From contig NZ_JAGIOF010000001.1 in NCBI RefSeq assembly GCF_017876535.1, forward strand, positions 1,612,001 through 1,676,000: 64,000 nucleotides of DNA, in the 5' to 3' direction. A program made the position numbers and the translations under genes. The stretch is from Paeniglutamicibacter kerguelensis (GTDB lineage: Bacteria > Actinomycetota > Actinomycetes > Actinomycetales > Micrococcaceae). The notes under the pieces were generated by a model that saw only the letters and a program-made list of their open reading frames with translations, searched no databases and was not told where the DNA came from. Below, piece after piece: positions 26,098 to 34,889 of the stretch (the stretch's first letter is position 1; each line of letters starts with the position of its first letter).

Positions 26098-26595
26098 ATG
26101 CAACACAGACTATCCAGAACGGCGGGCCCCCTGGCCCTTGCTGCGGCAGCACTATTGCTTGCCCTGGCCGGATGCGCACCGCAACCCCCCGCAGAATCGG
26201 CCTCACCGGTCCCCACTGACATGGCCTCACCGGTCCCCACGGAAATGGTTTCACCGGTCCCCACGGAAACGGTCTCACCGGTCTGTTCGTCTGCCGACGC
26301 CTTGGCTGCGTCGCTTGACGAGTTCCACAACACGTTGACCCCGGATGCCACGCTCGAGCAGGTCGGTGCGGCACGGGACAAAGTGGTCATGTCCTACGAC
26401 GCCCTCGTTGCTGAGGTGAAAGACGTCGCCCAAGAACGGGTCGCTGAACTAAAAACCCAGGTTGACCGGTTGAAGGCAACGGTGGAAAGCGTGAAGGAAG
26501 GCGCGAAGGTCTCGGACGCCATCGAGGAACTGGAGAACCAAGCCGACGCAGTCGACACGTCGCTGAACAGCCTTGAGAGCCAACTCAAGTGCTAG
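26098..26595 (+). CDS. Helical lipoprotein, copy 2, with repeat linker
   Basis: 165 aa paralogue of the lipoprotein at 24018. The lipobox is LALAGC. Between it and the helical domain is a Pro-rich linker built from SPVPT(D/E)(M/T)(A/V) repeats, encoded by a 24-bp tandem repeat and absent from copy 1. The helical domain keeps the first Cys (SPVC) and the terminal Cys (SQLKC). AAGGAG precedes ATG 26098 by 7 nt. It is followed by a terminator hairpin and then the second SHOCT gene. Confidence 0.75.
   Translation: MQHRLSRTAGPLALAAAALLLALAGCAPQPPAESASPVPTDMASPVPTEMVSPVPTETVSPVCSSADALAASLDEFHNTLTPDATLEQVGAARDKVVMSYDALVAEVKDVAQERVAELKTQVDRLKATVESVKEGAKVSDAIEELENQADAVDTSLNSLESQLKC
26203..26290 (+). 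repeat. 24-bp tandem repeat coding a Pro-rich linker
   Basis: TCACCGGTCCCCAC recurs with 24-bp spacing at 26203, 26227 and 26251, with a partial fourth unit at 26275. In frame, so copy-number change would only lengthen the linker between lipid anchor and domain. Confidence 0.8.
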
Positions 26596-26598
26596 ACA

Positions 26599-26644
26599 CG
26601 TTGGCCGGCCCGGAAGGCTTCAAAGCCTTTCGGGCCGGCCAACG
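26599..26644. terminator. Terminator after lipoprotein copy 2
   Basis: Stem of about 22 bp with a 2-nt loop (outer arms 26599-26612 and 26631-26644 perfect), directly after the stop codon. Confidence 0.7.
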
Positions 26645-26778
26645 CGCTCTTTCCCGAGATGCAGGACTTCGTGGTCGGTTCTCCGCCAGTGAGACCATCA
26701 CAGGCAAACCCACGGCGGGCGATCGGCAATGACCTGGATGCCACCCTTCGGGAACGCGCCTTCGAATAAGGAGTAAAA

Positions 26779-27171
26779 ATGGACTTCTGGACTGGTTTCT
26801 GGGACTTTTTTTGGTTCCTGTTCTGGATTTACGCCTTCATGGCGGTTCTGCTCATGCTCTTCTCGGTCGTCTCGGATCTCTTCAGGGACAAGGCCCTCAA
26901 CGGCTGGCTCAAAGCAGTTTGGCTTGTTTGTCTTGTCTTCGTCCCGTTGATTTCAATCCTTGTGTACCTCATCGCGCGCGGGGATGGCATGGCGGCGCGG
27001 AACCAACGGCAATACATCGCCCGCCAAGAAGCCCAATCGGAATACATCCGATCAGCTGCCGGTGGCGCGAGCCCCAGCGACGAGATCACCAAGGCTCGCG
27101 CCTTGCTGGACTCGGGGACCATCACCACCGAGGAATACACCCTCCTCAAGGAAAGAGCCCTGGGTGGCTAG
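26779..27171 (+). CDS. PLDc_N / SHOCT two-domain membrane protein, copy 2
   Basis: 130 aa paralogue of the protein at 23519: same MDFW opening, two TM segments, DLFRDKALNGW loop, YLIARGDGMA, and a C-terminal SHOCT motif (ITKARALLDSGTITTEEYTLLKERAL). RBS AAGGAG is 5 nt before the ATG. It follows lipoprotein copy 2, so the gene order lipoprotein-SHOCT matches the inverted copy. SHOCT motifs are short oligomerisation or targeting elements; the function here is not known. Confidence 0.8.
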   Translation: MDFWTGFWDFFWFLFWIYAFMAVLLMLFSVVSDLFRDKALNGWLKAVWLVCLVFVPLISILVYLIARGDGMAARNQRQYIARQEAQSEYIRSAAGGASPSDEITKARALLDSGTITTEEYTLLKERALGG

Positions 27172-27225
27172 GCGGAACGGCGACGGCGACCGGAAAGCCC
27201 GCAATGCAGAACAAGGTGCTGTGGC

Positions 27226-27867
27226 GTGATGTCTTCAGAAGAAATGGAACCAGTCACTAGCACGCCGGCCCGGGCCCAAGTCGTCGTGGCCGTCGGCATG
27301 TGCGTCGCAATCTGGTGGCCTTCGTTCACCTTGGGTGCATGGGGAAGGCTGTTCTTCGATCAAGTCCTGTCCGTTTGGGCCGCCGCAACAGCGGCATTGC
27401 TGGTCGTCATATTCCGTCGCGACGGGGGGCGTTATCGCACGCGCAGGGTGGTCGCTTTGCTGGTGCCCTCCCTGTGGCTGGTGCTCGCCATTGCCGGCAC
27501 GAACGACGGAGGCACACTTGACGTGCTGACGGATATCCTTGGCAGCACCGTTGCCGTCGTGGGTATTCCGGCAACGATGTGGGTGTTGTCTCGCATCATT
27601 TGGCCCGAGCTGGGTTCTGGGCTGACGATGGGGCGCCGTGTCCTTGTCCTCGCTTCGGTGCTCTTCATTGCGGTTTCCGCCTATTTGCTCGGTGTGAACA
27701 ACGCGGCATTCATGACGTGTGAAGATTTCACGGTAAGTGGCAATTCAGAACCCGCGGGGTGCGCATCAGAGCCCCGGGACCAAGACCGAAGTCGTGGATC
27801 GGCACCGGCACCAGTGGTTCCTGCACAAACCGTGCTCGACCCGATTTGGGGTGGCCCACATGCTTGA
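27226..27867 (+). CDS. Four-TM membrane protein, unknown
   Basis: 213 aa with about four to five TM segments (VVVAVGMCVAIWWPSFTLGAW, LSVWAAATAALLVVIF, VVALLVPSLWLVLAIAG, VLVLASVLFIAVSAYLLG) and a soluble C-terminal tail. The stop overlaps the start of the antiporter gene by 8 bp, indicating coupling. Not assigned to a family; possibly an accessory subunit. Confidence 0.65.
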   Translation: MMSSEEMEPVTSTPARAQVVVAVGMCVAIWWPSFTLGAWGRLFFDQVLSVWAAATAALLVVIFRRDGGRYRTRRVVALLVPSLWLVLAIAGTNDGGTLDVLTDILGSTVAVVGIPATMWVLSRIIWPELGSGLTMGRRVLVLASVLFIAVSAYLLGVNNAAFMTCEDFTVSGNSEPAGCASEPRDQDRSRGSAPAPVVPAQTVLDPIWGGPHA

Positions 27868-29068
27868 GGACGTCACCTCGCTTCTTGTGATCAGTGCGGT
27901 CGCGGTTGCCGCCCCGGCGCTTGCCCGCCTTGCCGGGAAAGTCGCGCCCATCCCCATCGTGGTGTTCGAGATCCTTTTGGGAATAGCCGTGGGACCCAGC
28001 ATCCTGGGGTGGGCCACGGCGAACGACCACGTCGAGCTGCTGTCCGAGTTTGGCTTGGCCATGCTGTTCTTCATGGCGGGAAACGAGATCGACTTCTCCC
28101 AAATCAGCGGGCGTCCTCTCCGGCGGGCATCCATCGGTTGGGTGGGCTCGCTGGTCTTGGGCATTGGCATCGGACTCCTCCTCTTTCCGTCGATGGAAGC
28201 GGGATTCATCGTGGGAATCGCGCTCACCACGACCGCGCTGGGAACGATCATGCCGGTGCTTCGCGACGCCGGACAGCTCACAACCAAATTTGGCACCTCG
28301 GCCATCGCAGTGGGAGCCCTCGGCGAGTTCGGGCCGCTACTGGCGATCTCCCTGTTCCTCAGCGGACGACGGCCGGCTGAAGCCCTTGTGGTTGTCATCG
28401 TGTTCGCCGTGATCACTGTCGGGGCGATCCTCGTGGCCAGCCGTCGGCGGCACGCACGATTGCATCGACTGGTCACAGCCACGTTGCACACCAGCGGGCA
28501 GTTCGCCGTGCGAATCGCGCTGTTTGTCGTCATCGCGCTTGTCACTTTGAGCATCGCCATGGGGCTCGACATGCTTCTGGGTGCATTCGCCGCCGGTGTG
28601 TTGAGCCGCGTCGTGCTCCGTGGCGCGAGCAAGGGGGATCGCCACCTTGTCGAGTCCAAGCTCGAAGCCGTGGCCTTCGGTTTCCTGGTGCCGATCTTCT
28701 TCGTCACCACCGGAGTCACCTTCGACCTCGCCGCCTTGGTGAGTTCAACCACCGCGCTCCTTTTGGTGCCGGCGTTCCTCGTGGCACTGCTCGTGGTACG
28801 CGGAATACCCGGAGCGTTTGCGGCTCCGCACGGCGCCGCGGTGCGTCAACGCGTCTCCCTTGGGCTCTTCAGCGCGACCGGCCTGCCGCTGATCGTGGCG
28901 ATCACGGGGATCGGCGTCACGGAGGGTGTCCTGTCGGCGGCGACGGCGGCGGCCCTCGTCGGTGCAGGCATGTTGTCGTGCCTGCTCTTCCCCCTCACGG
29001 CCCTCAGCCTTTTGCCCGGCGTTTCTCCCCGGGTCAAACCGAAGGCAAGCATGGATGGCGAAGCCTGA
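27860..29068 (+). CDS. Kef/CPA2-type cation:proton antiporter
   Basis: 402 aa, 11-12 TM segments, Na+/H+ exchanger fold: IVVFEILLGIAVGPSILGW, LAMLFFMAGNEIDF (TM with the conserved Glu/Asp pair) and GFLVPIFFVTTGVTFDL. No C-terminal TrkA domain. It should exchange K+ or Na+ for protons. The start at 27860 overlaps the preceding gene by 8 bp. With the K+ channel at 22789 it brackets the duplicated lipoprotein/SHOCT region. Confidence 0.85.
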   Translation: MLEDVTSLLVISAVAVAAPALARLAGKVAPIPIVVFEILLGIAVGPSILGWATANDHVELLSEFGLAMLFFMAGNEIDFSQISGRPLRRASIGWVGSLVLGIGIGLLLFPSMEAGFIVGIALTTTALGTIMPVLRDAGQLTTKFGTSAIAVGALGEFGPLLAISLFLSGRRPAEALVVVIVFAVITVGAILVASRRRHARLHRLVTATLHTSGQFAVRIALFVVIALVTLSIAMGLDMLLGAFAAGVLSRVVLRGASKGDRHLVESKLEAVAFGFLVPIFFVTTGVTFDLAALVSSTTALLLVPAFLVALLVVRGIPGAFAAPHGAAVRQRVSLGLFSATGLPLIVAITGIGVTEGVLSAATAAALVGAGMLSCLLFPLTALSLLPGVSPRVKPKASMDGEA

Positions 29069-29132
29069 GCGCACAGCAGAGGGTTCTTCCGCAATCGGCC
29101 CAGGGCGGCGTTCCGCGGCGGAATGTGCAACA

Positions 29133-29190
29133 ACTCGATCCGGGTCGAGTGTCCCGAAGGGTTGTAGGCGCCCAGTTCCGCGCCTACCGT
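29133..29190 (+). promoter_or_regulatory. Promoter and inverted repeats of the LuxR gene
   Basis: Two dyads precede the gene: ACTCGATCC/GGGTCGAGT at 29133-29150 (one mismatch) and GTAGGCGC-N8-GCGCCTAC at 29164-29187 (perfect). The second overlaps TACCGT (29185-29190), a -10 box placed 7 nt before GTG 29198. Confidence 0.45.
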
Positions 29191-29197
29191 GGAGCTT

Positions 29198-31831
29198 GTG
29201 AGGGAAACACCGGTTTCAACCGGGCCGTCCGGCTCGCATGCGAAGACCCGTCCACCCGAATACCAGCTTGGAACGTTGCGGCGTCGGCGGCTGGAAGAAG
29301 CCGTGTCTTTCGCCGACGGCTCCCACAGAACGACCGTGCTCTCCGCGCCCGCCGGCTACGGAAAAACAACGTTGCTGGGCGATTGGTCGCGCGGTACCGA
29401 TGTGGCCTGCGCGTGGCTGTCCCTCGAATTGTCCGATGACGATCCCGGTGACCTGTACCGCTGGGTCGTCATAGCGCTACAGCAGGCTGCGGCGAACCTT
29501 CGCGGACCGGGGCGCGACGCGCTGTTGCTTCTTGAGCCGAACCCGGGCAAGGATCCGCCGGAGGACTACCGCGGCGTCGTCCGGGCGCTGGAGCGGCTTT
29601 CCGAACCCATGGCGCTGGTCATCGACGACCTCCACCTGGCTGGCCCCGCCCTGGACGGCGGACTTCTTGGAACACTGGTCAGGTCCGGGCCTCCCCAGCT
29701 GCATCTGGTGCTTTCCTCGTGCGGAGACCCTGCGTTGTCCCTCGCCGCACAACGGCTACGCGGCACGGTCACCGACATAGGGCCCGATGCGCTCGCATTC
29801 ACGCTGGAGGAGACCTGCGAGCTGCTGTCGGTACACGGATTTGACGGGGCTTTGGAAGGCGCCGGGCTCTGGAAGGCGACGGCGGGATGGCCCATTGCCA
29901 TTACGGAGGGCCTGGTCCTGCGGGAGGGACGCGCGGCCCCTGTGGACGCGTTCCTGCCGGAGCCTCGGCGGGCCTTTTTGGACTACGTCGCCGAGGAGGT
30001 GCTGGCCCGGTATCCCGGTCCGCTGGCCGACTTCATTCTTCGCGCCACCACGGGCGACTCGATCAGCGGCCCGCTGGCCATCGAGCTGAACGGCAACTCC
30101 GATGGCGCCATGTGGCTGGCGCATTGCCTGCGCAATGGCATCTTCCTTCAGGAGGAACGCGGCCGCGGCCCCGAAGTCCTGTACCGTTGGCAGCCGCTCT
30201 TCGCGGCGACGTGCCGCGCCATCCTGTCCCATCGGGACCCCCTTCTCGTCCAGGCCCTGCACAGCTCCGCGGCCCGGTACTACCAAGACGTGGATGTCTT
30301 CACCTGCGTCTCCGAAGCCCTGCTCGGAAACGAACCCAAAACGGCAGTGAAGTCGATGGGGAAACATTGGCTGGAGGTATTGCTGGGCGGTGGGTCGGCG
30401 TCCCTTGAACAGCTTTGCCTCAAATTGCCGTTTCCCTGGAGCGAGGATCCGGAAATACTACTGATCCGGTCATGCTGCCGCGGCGTCGCGGGCGACCTGT
30501 CCTCGTCGGTGGCATTGCTCCGCCGTGCGCTGGATGGAATCGGCGCCCTCGGCGGCCGGCGCCGCAACCGATTCGAAACCAACCGCACGCTGTTCGAACT
30601 GTTCATCCTCGGCAGCGGGGCCCCCGGAACGGCGGTGCTCCGGGGCCGGCAACTTGTAGACCGTGCCACGGAATACCCCTCAACCGCGCTGGCCAACGGA
30701 CTATTCTTGCTGGGCAGGGCCGAGGCACGATCCCCCTCTGCGGGACGGGCATCGACCGAGCTATTGCAAGCGGCCACCGCGTTGGGCAGGGCCAACGGCC
30801 TCACGACTGTCGAGCTGTGCGCTGGCGCAGAGCTCGTCTTGGCGCTCTCGCTTAACGGCGACTTCGCCGTCGCCGAAGAACAAGGCGCGGCGTTGCTCGA
30901 CCAGGCCGAGGCCTTCTCATGGCCTTGTAGGGAACGCCTTGCCCCGGTAAAGGTCGCGCGGGGCGTGGCGGGATACTGGCAAGATGACTTGGCCCGCGCC
31001 GACGCCGAACTTTCCGAGGCGCTTGAAGTCGGCAGCGATCCGTTTCCGGCCGACTCGCTGACCATCGTTTACCGTGTGCTGGTCGACTGCGCCACCGGTG
31101 ACTCCGCCGGGATCGCAGCGTCGGCGGCGGCACTCGAAGCGTTCGATGCCCGGCAACGCGACGACTCGCAATGGCCGGCCCTGAGGGTGGTCGCCACGGC
31201 CAAATTGCGTGAGGCGGAAGGCAACATGGAAGGAGTCGCAACAATCATTCGCCCCCTGACCAAGGGCGGCGTCTCCCCGCTGGCCGACGTCCTGATCGCC
31301 GAACTGCTCAGGGCCGTTGGCGAACCCGGCCGTGCGATGGCGTGCTTGGGAGCCCTCGCGGACGAATCCAACCCACCATATGTCCAAGCCAGTGGTGCTC
31401 TGACAGAGGCGCTCATCGCCCATTCGGCCGGAGAATCTGAAGTTGCCCACGAGCGACTCGAATACGCAGTCCAGTGCTCCGAACCAGAGTCCATCCTGCG
31501 ACCCTTCGTCGAACGGCGCCCGGACCTACTCCCGCTGCTGGTCCAGCATTTGGTGTGGGGAACCGACCACGATGCATTCATCGCAGCCATCTTGGCGAAG
31601 CATCCGTCTGAGCAGGTTCAGCGCAGTCAGCGTTACTTTGGGACGCTGTCGGAACGTGAACGAGAAGTACTGGTCTATATGAGATCCATGTTGACTGCTG
31701 CAGAAATCGCCGACTCCCTGTTCGTTTCTGTCAACACGCTCAAGACACACCAAAGATCGATCTATCGCAAGCTCGGCGTCACGAGCCGCAGGTCGGCCAT
31801 CCGCATGGCTCTGGAGCAAGGGCTGATCTGA
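29198..31831 (+). CDS. LuxR-family regulator with MalT-type ATPase (STAND/LAL)
   Basis: About 877 aa. An N-terminal P-loop (SAPAGYGKTTLLGDW, ~residue 50) and MALVIDDLHLAGP (Walker B) form a STAND ATPase; a long helical repeat region follows; the last ~60 residues are a LuxR HTH (TLSEREREVLVYMRSML, AEIADSLFVSVNTLKTHQRS, YRKLGV). This is the MalT architecture, usually an activator triggered by a small molecule. GTG 29198 fits a leaderless transcript; GTG 29189 is in frame upstream. Targets are unknown. Confidence 0.85.
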   Translation: MRETPVSTGPSGSHAKTRPPEYQLGTLRRRRLEEAVSFADGSHRTTVLSAPAGYGKTTLLGDWSRGTDVACAWLSLELSDDDPGDLYRWVVIALQQAAANLRGPGRDALLLLEPNPGKDPPEDYRGVVRALERLSEPMALVIDDLHLAGPALDGGLLGTLVRSGPPQLHLVLSSCGDPALSLAAQRLRGTVTDIGPDALAFTLEETCELLSVHGFDGALEGAGLWKATAGWPIAITEGLVLREGRAAPVDAFLPEPRRAFLDYVAEEVLARYPGPLADFILRATTGDSISGPLAIELNGNSDGAMWLAHCLRNGIFLQEERGRGPEVLYRWQPLFAATCRAILSHRDPLLVQALHSSAARYYQDVDVFTCVSEALLGNEPKTAVKSMGKHWLEVLLGGGSASLEQLCLKLPFPWSEDPEILLIRSCCRGVAGDLSSSVALLRRALDGIGALGGRRRNRFETNRTLFELFILGSGAPGTAVLRGRQLVDRATEYPSTALANGLFLLGRAEARSPSAGRASTELLQAATALGRANGLTTVELCAGAELVLALSLNGDFAVAEEQGAALLDQAEAFSWPCRERLAPVKVARGVAGYWQDDLARADAELSEALEVGSDPFPADSLTIVYRVLVDCATGDSAGIAASAAALEAFDARQRDDSQWPALRVVATAKLREAEGNMEGVATIIRPLTKGGVSPLADVLIAELLRAVGEPGRAMACLGALADESNPPYVQASGALTEALIAHSAGESEVAHERLEYAVQCSEPESILRPFVERRPDLLPLLVQHLVWGTDHDAFIAAILAKHPSEQVQRSQRYFGTLSEREREVLVYMRSMLTAAEIADSLFVSVNTLKTHQRSIYRKLGVTSRRSAIRMALEQGLI

Positions 31832-31905
31832 ATTCGCATGGACGGAATACATCCAAGGCTCGTACCGGTCTGCCGCCCGGGATTGGCACACCAACGCCGA
31901 CCCAT

Positions 31906-32418
31906 GTGGAGCCGCAGACTGGACAGAGGCTGTCGTTTTCAGAAGTCGTCCGCACTAACCTTAGATATGGTCAAGAGCCGCCAGTACGGATTGTGCCGGC
32001 CGTGACAACCGAGGAACATCGGATTATTGCCGAGCGGGGCCTGCAGCGCCTGCCGGATGACGAGTGGGCACGTTTGCGGCGGCAGGATGCTGTCATTGGC
32101 CCGTTGGCGGCGATGGATATCGTTGGCCATCCGGCAGCAGACGATGCCACTGGGCAACTTGAGTTGTCCCGCGGCATCGGCATCACCATGCCCCTGGGTT
32201 TCACCCACCTCGCCGCCACCACCCCACCGGAACGGATCGGACGCACCATGGGGTCGGCGGAACTCGGCCGGGAGGCCGGCGACGCGGGCGGACCGCTGAT
32301 CTTCGGGGCCGTCGCCACGACCGTTGGCCTCGCCGCCGGGCTCGGGACCCTCACGTTCCTCATCGCCGTCATCGCCGTGGTGTGCGCGGTCTTCCTGCGA
32401 CACGACACCCGCCTGTAG
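31906..32418 (+). pseudogene. Chimeric ORF: transposase N terminus joined to MFS C terminus
   Basis: The first ~90 residues (VTTEEHRIIAERGLQRLPDDEWARL, RRQDAVIGPLA, QLELSR) match the start of Mu/rve-type integrases, which continue LSRRQVY. At about 32172 the frame passes into GIGITMPLGFTHLAATTPPERIG and GSAELGREAGDAGGPLIFG plus two TM segments, the last ~80 residues of an MFS drug transporter. Neither half can work alone. It records a deletion that fused two genes in frame. Confidence 0.55.
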
Positions 32419-33063
32419 GTTTATTGCCCTTGTAGCTACAGGGATCCTGGTCGAACCGGGTCCGGCGGACATCCACCAAGGGGCCGGGACCGATGCATAC
32501 GGCCGACTGGCTGTACCGGACACACGAACAACTGCAGACCACGGTGTCCAACTTTGCGGCCCTTGGCGCTGGAAACCACGGTCCTGGAGCTTCAAAGCTT
32601 TTTGCAGGGTTCGGCCGGGACAATCGTTCCACGGCTGAAACTGGGATTCCATGTCGGCGTGGGGTTTGCGAAGGCGGTACCCAGGGCCCACGGGGAAAGC
32701 CGAACGACCCGATTTTCGGGTTCCCCCGCCCGGGAAATTCGGGTCGAGCGCCGCACCACCATGGCGGCGCCAACGAGGATCCCGGGTTCCCCAAGCCCGG
32801 GCCCTCGTTGGCGTTCCCGGACCGTTCGGCCTACGGACGCCCCGGCGCATTGCATAGGCCTTCGGACACCAGTGCGGTTGACTTCGAAAAACGACACCCC
32901 TCACACGCCTCCCGGGTGTCCGGCGCCACCCTCTGGAGAGGGTGGCATCACTGGCCGTCGACCGAGCCCGGAATGCGGGACTGTCCTGGGCCGTGCTGGC
33001 CCTGCGGGTCTCGGGTGGCCGTTTACACGGCAAGTCGTATTTGTTATCTCCAGCGCCAACTCC
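32419..33063. other. Intergenic with hairpins, no supported gene
   Basis: 645 bp. An 11-bp stem encloses a CCCGGG pair (CGCCAACGAGG ... CCTCGTTGGCG, about 32768-32812). A second hairpin (CCACCCTC-TGGA-GAGGGTGG, about 32927-32946) lies past the convergent K+ channel gene. Frames here look like shadows. Confidence 0.4.
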
Positions 33064-33837
33064 CTACCCTGGTTCCTTGTGTGTGTCTTCGGCGTGGCCG
33101 CTGTCGGTTTCGATTGGCCCCTGCCTGCGGGCCAGCTGGTCCTGGAGCATCCCTATCTGGGTCGTGAGGCGGGCAAGCTCCCCGCTACTGGATGTTTCGG
33201 CTGCTTCCGTCCGTCGATCGGTTGCGGCGGCCACACTTTCCACGAGCCAGGAGGATAGTGTCGCGGTGACCATGCCCAAGGCGGCGAACCCGCCGATCAT
33301 CAGCGCGACCGCAGCCCACCGGCCGGGAGCGGTGACGGGGTAATAGTCGCCATAGCCGATCGTCGTGGTGGTGACCACCGCCCACCACAATGAGTCGCGC
33401 ATCGTGGTGATGTTCGCGTTCGGGGCGCTTCTTTCGAAACTGAGGACGCTCAGGGCGACGGTGTAGATCAGCAGGATTGCGGAGACAAGGACGTAGGCCA
33501 TGACGCGCGTTCTGATGGCAGTGCCCGGGGCCCGGTCCATTACTTGGCGCAGCTTGAGTGGGCGCAGGAGCCGCAATGGCCGCGCTACCGGGACCACCAC
33601 CATGAGCAGATCCAGGGGGTGGCGGATGAACCACCGGCCCGGCCGGGGGGCAAGGAGCAACTTCACGATGTAGTCGACGGCGAAAATAGACCAGGTTGAC
33701 CAAATGGCAATTGCCAGGGCGGCGGCGTAGGGGGCCGGCGGTTCGACAATGACCAGGATGGAGTAGGCCGCCAGGAAGAGGAAAGCCGCACCGAGGAGGG
33801 GCCACTCGGTATACTTTTGCCACGTCTCTTGAGTCAT
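33064..33837 (-). CDS. Voltage-gated-type potassium channel
   Basis: 257 aa, six TM segments, with an Arg-rich S4-like stretch (VARPLRLLRPLKLRQV), the pore filter TTTTIGYGDYYPV, and a C-terminal coiled region (LARLTTQIGMLQDQLARRQ). TAGGAT at 33844-33849, 6 nt before the ATG and with no Shine-Dalgarno, indicates a leaderless mRNA. Not related closely to the smaller channel at 22789. Confidence 0.85.
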   Translation of the reverse strand: MTQETWQKYTEWPLLGAAFLFLAAYSILVIVEPPAPYAAALAIAIWSTWSIFAVDYIVKLLLAPRPGRWFIRHPLDLLMVVVPVARPLRLLRPLKLRQVMDRAPGTAIRTRVMAYVLVSAILLIYTVALSVLSFERSAPNANITTMRDSLWWAVVTTTTIGYGDYYPVTAPGRWAAVALMIGGFAALGMVTATLSSWLVESVAAATDRRTEAAETSSSGELARLTTQIGMLQDQLARRQGPIETDSGHAEDTHKEPG

Positions 33838-33843
33838 GACTGA

Positions 33844-33849
33844 ATCCTA
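33844..33849 (-). promoter_or_regulatory. -10 box of the K+ channel gene (leaderless)
   Basis: TAGGAT on the minus strand, 6 nt before ATG 33837. Confidence 0.5.
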
Positions 33850-34510
33850 GGACTTTGCCCCCGGGATGTCCCCACGCCGTGGGTGCCCGGTCCTTGTGAC
33901 AGGGGCCGACTCTGCCGGTCCGCCGATCAGCAGGCGCCTCTCCCCCGGAAAAGGCAGGGCCGTCAACAAGCCGCCCACAACGCTAGTGGACGATCTGGTT
34001 GGGTCAGTATTAGCTGTGCTTTTGGTTCGGATTGGCGGCTCTTGTGGCCTCGGGCGACACCGCTGGAAACAGGAACCGCTGCGCCAACCAGATGCGTAGT
34101 CATGATGTTGATGAACAATTCGTCAGGCCCCGCGGGCTCATGTTGCCCGCTGAGCGCTCCGGCCAGCGTTGGTTACTTTCCGGGCTGAACGGCCTCGGAC
34201 AGATACTGCGCGCGATCCTTTGCCTCTAGCGTGCTACGCCCGGCACCGGCGGCTGAGGTCAGCTCATTTTGCACAATAGCGGAAGTGACGGCCGTCGTCA
34301 TAGCCACCGCATGACGTCGTGGTAGCGAGCATCCGCCAAGCACACCTCACCCACCGCGCCCACGCCTTCCGGGACTTCTGTCTCCAACGGCTGGTCAGCC
34401 CGGGTCTCTCCACTGAGTGACAAAAAAAGCGGCACGCCATGTCGTCACCGCAAGTGCAGAAGACTCTGGACATTCAGTGCAGGCGACTTCTGACCCTTCT
34501 ATGCTTCGAG
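33850..34510. other. Intergenic, no supported gene
   Basis: About 660 bp of accessory-looking DNA between the K+ channel promoter and an IS110 scrap. No frame has both a ribosome site and recognisable protein features. Confidence 0.4.
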
Positions 34511-34645
34511 TCAAGGCATAAGCGTTTGAAGTTTCCTGAAGAGTCGCCGGGCAATGGATCGCTTGAGGCACCGGCGGATCTCCTTGATGCCTTTACCCTC
34601 GGCGGTCCGCCGCTGCCCGTAGTCCTTCGTCGTGGCGTCGAACTG
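34511..34645 (-). mobile_element. IS110-type transposase C-terminal scrap
   Basis: The minus frame contains RRTAEGKGIKEIRRCLKRSIARRLFRKL, split here by parts: RTAEGK, then KEI-RCLKR-IARR, the conserved tail of IS110-group transposases. Everything upstream of it is missing. The following bases to 34889 hold only the leader of the amine oxidase gene. Confidence 0.5.
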
Positions 34646-34889
34646 CATCCGCGTCGAGGAAGCGTCGCAGGGTTCCGGGTCTCGGCAGGGGCGGCTCCGA
34701 CTCCTGATATGGGGTTTCATTCCCGAAGGATGATGACTGCGGGCATCCCAAACGTGTGGAATGAAACTAACCTACCTGCGGCCATCAGCGAGGCAGGAAT
34801 GCACCCCCTCAGCGGCTCGCTTCTCTGCGGCCATCTCCATGCATGGGAGGGGCACCGGGTTCATGGCAGTCGATCGAAAGGAACGCACC

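Noticed and set aside
26203..26290. CRISPR-like repeat
   Set aside because: The units are contiguous and in frame with no spacers, so this is a coding tandem repeat.
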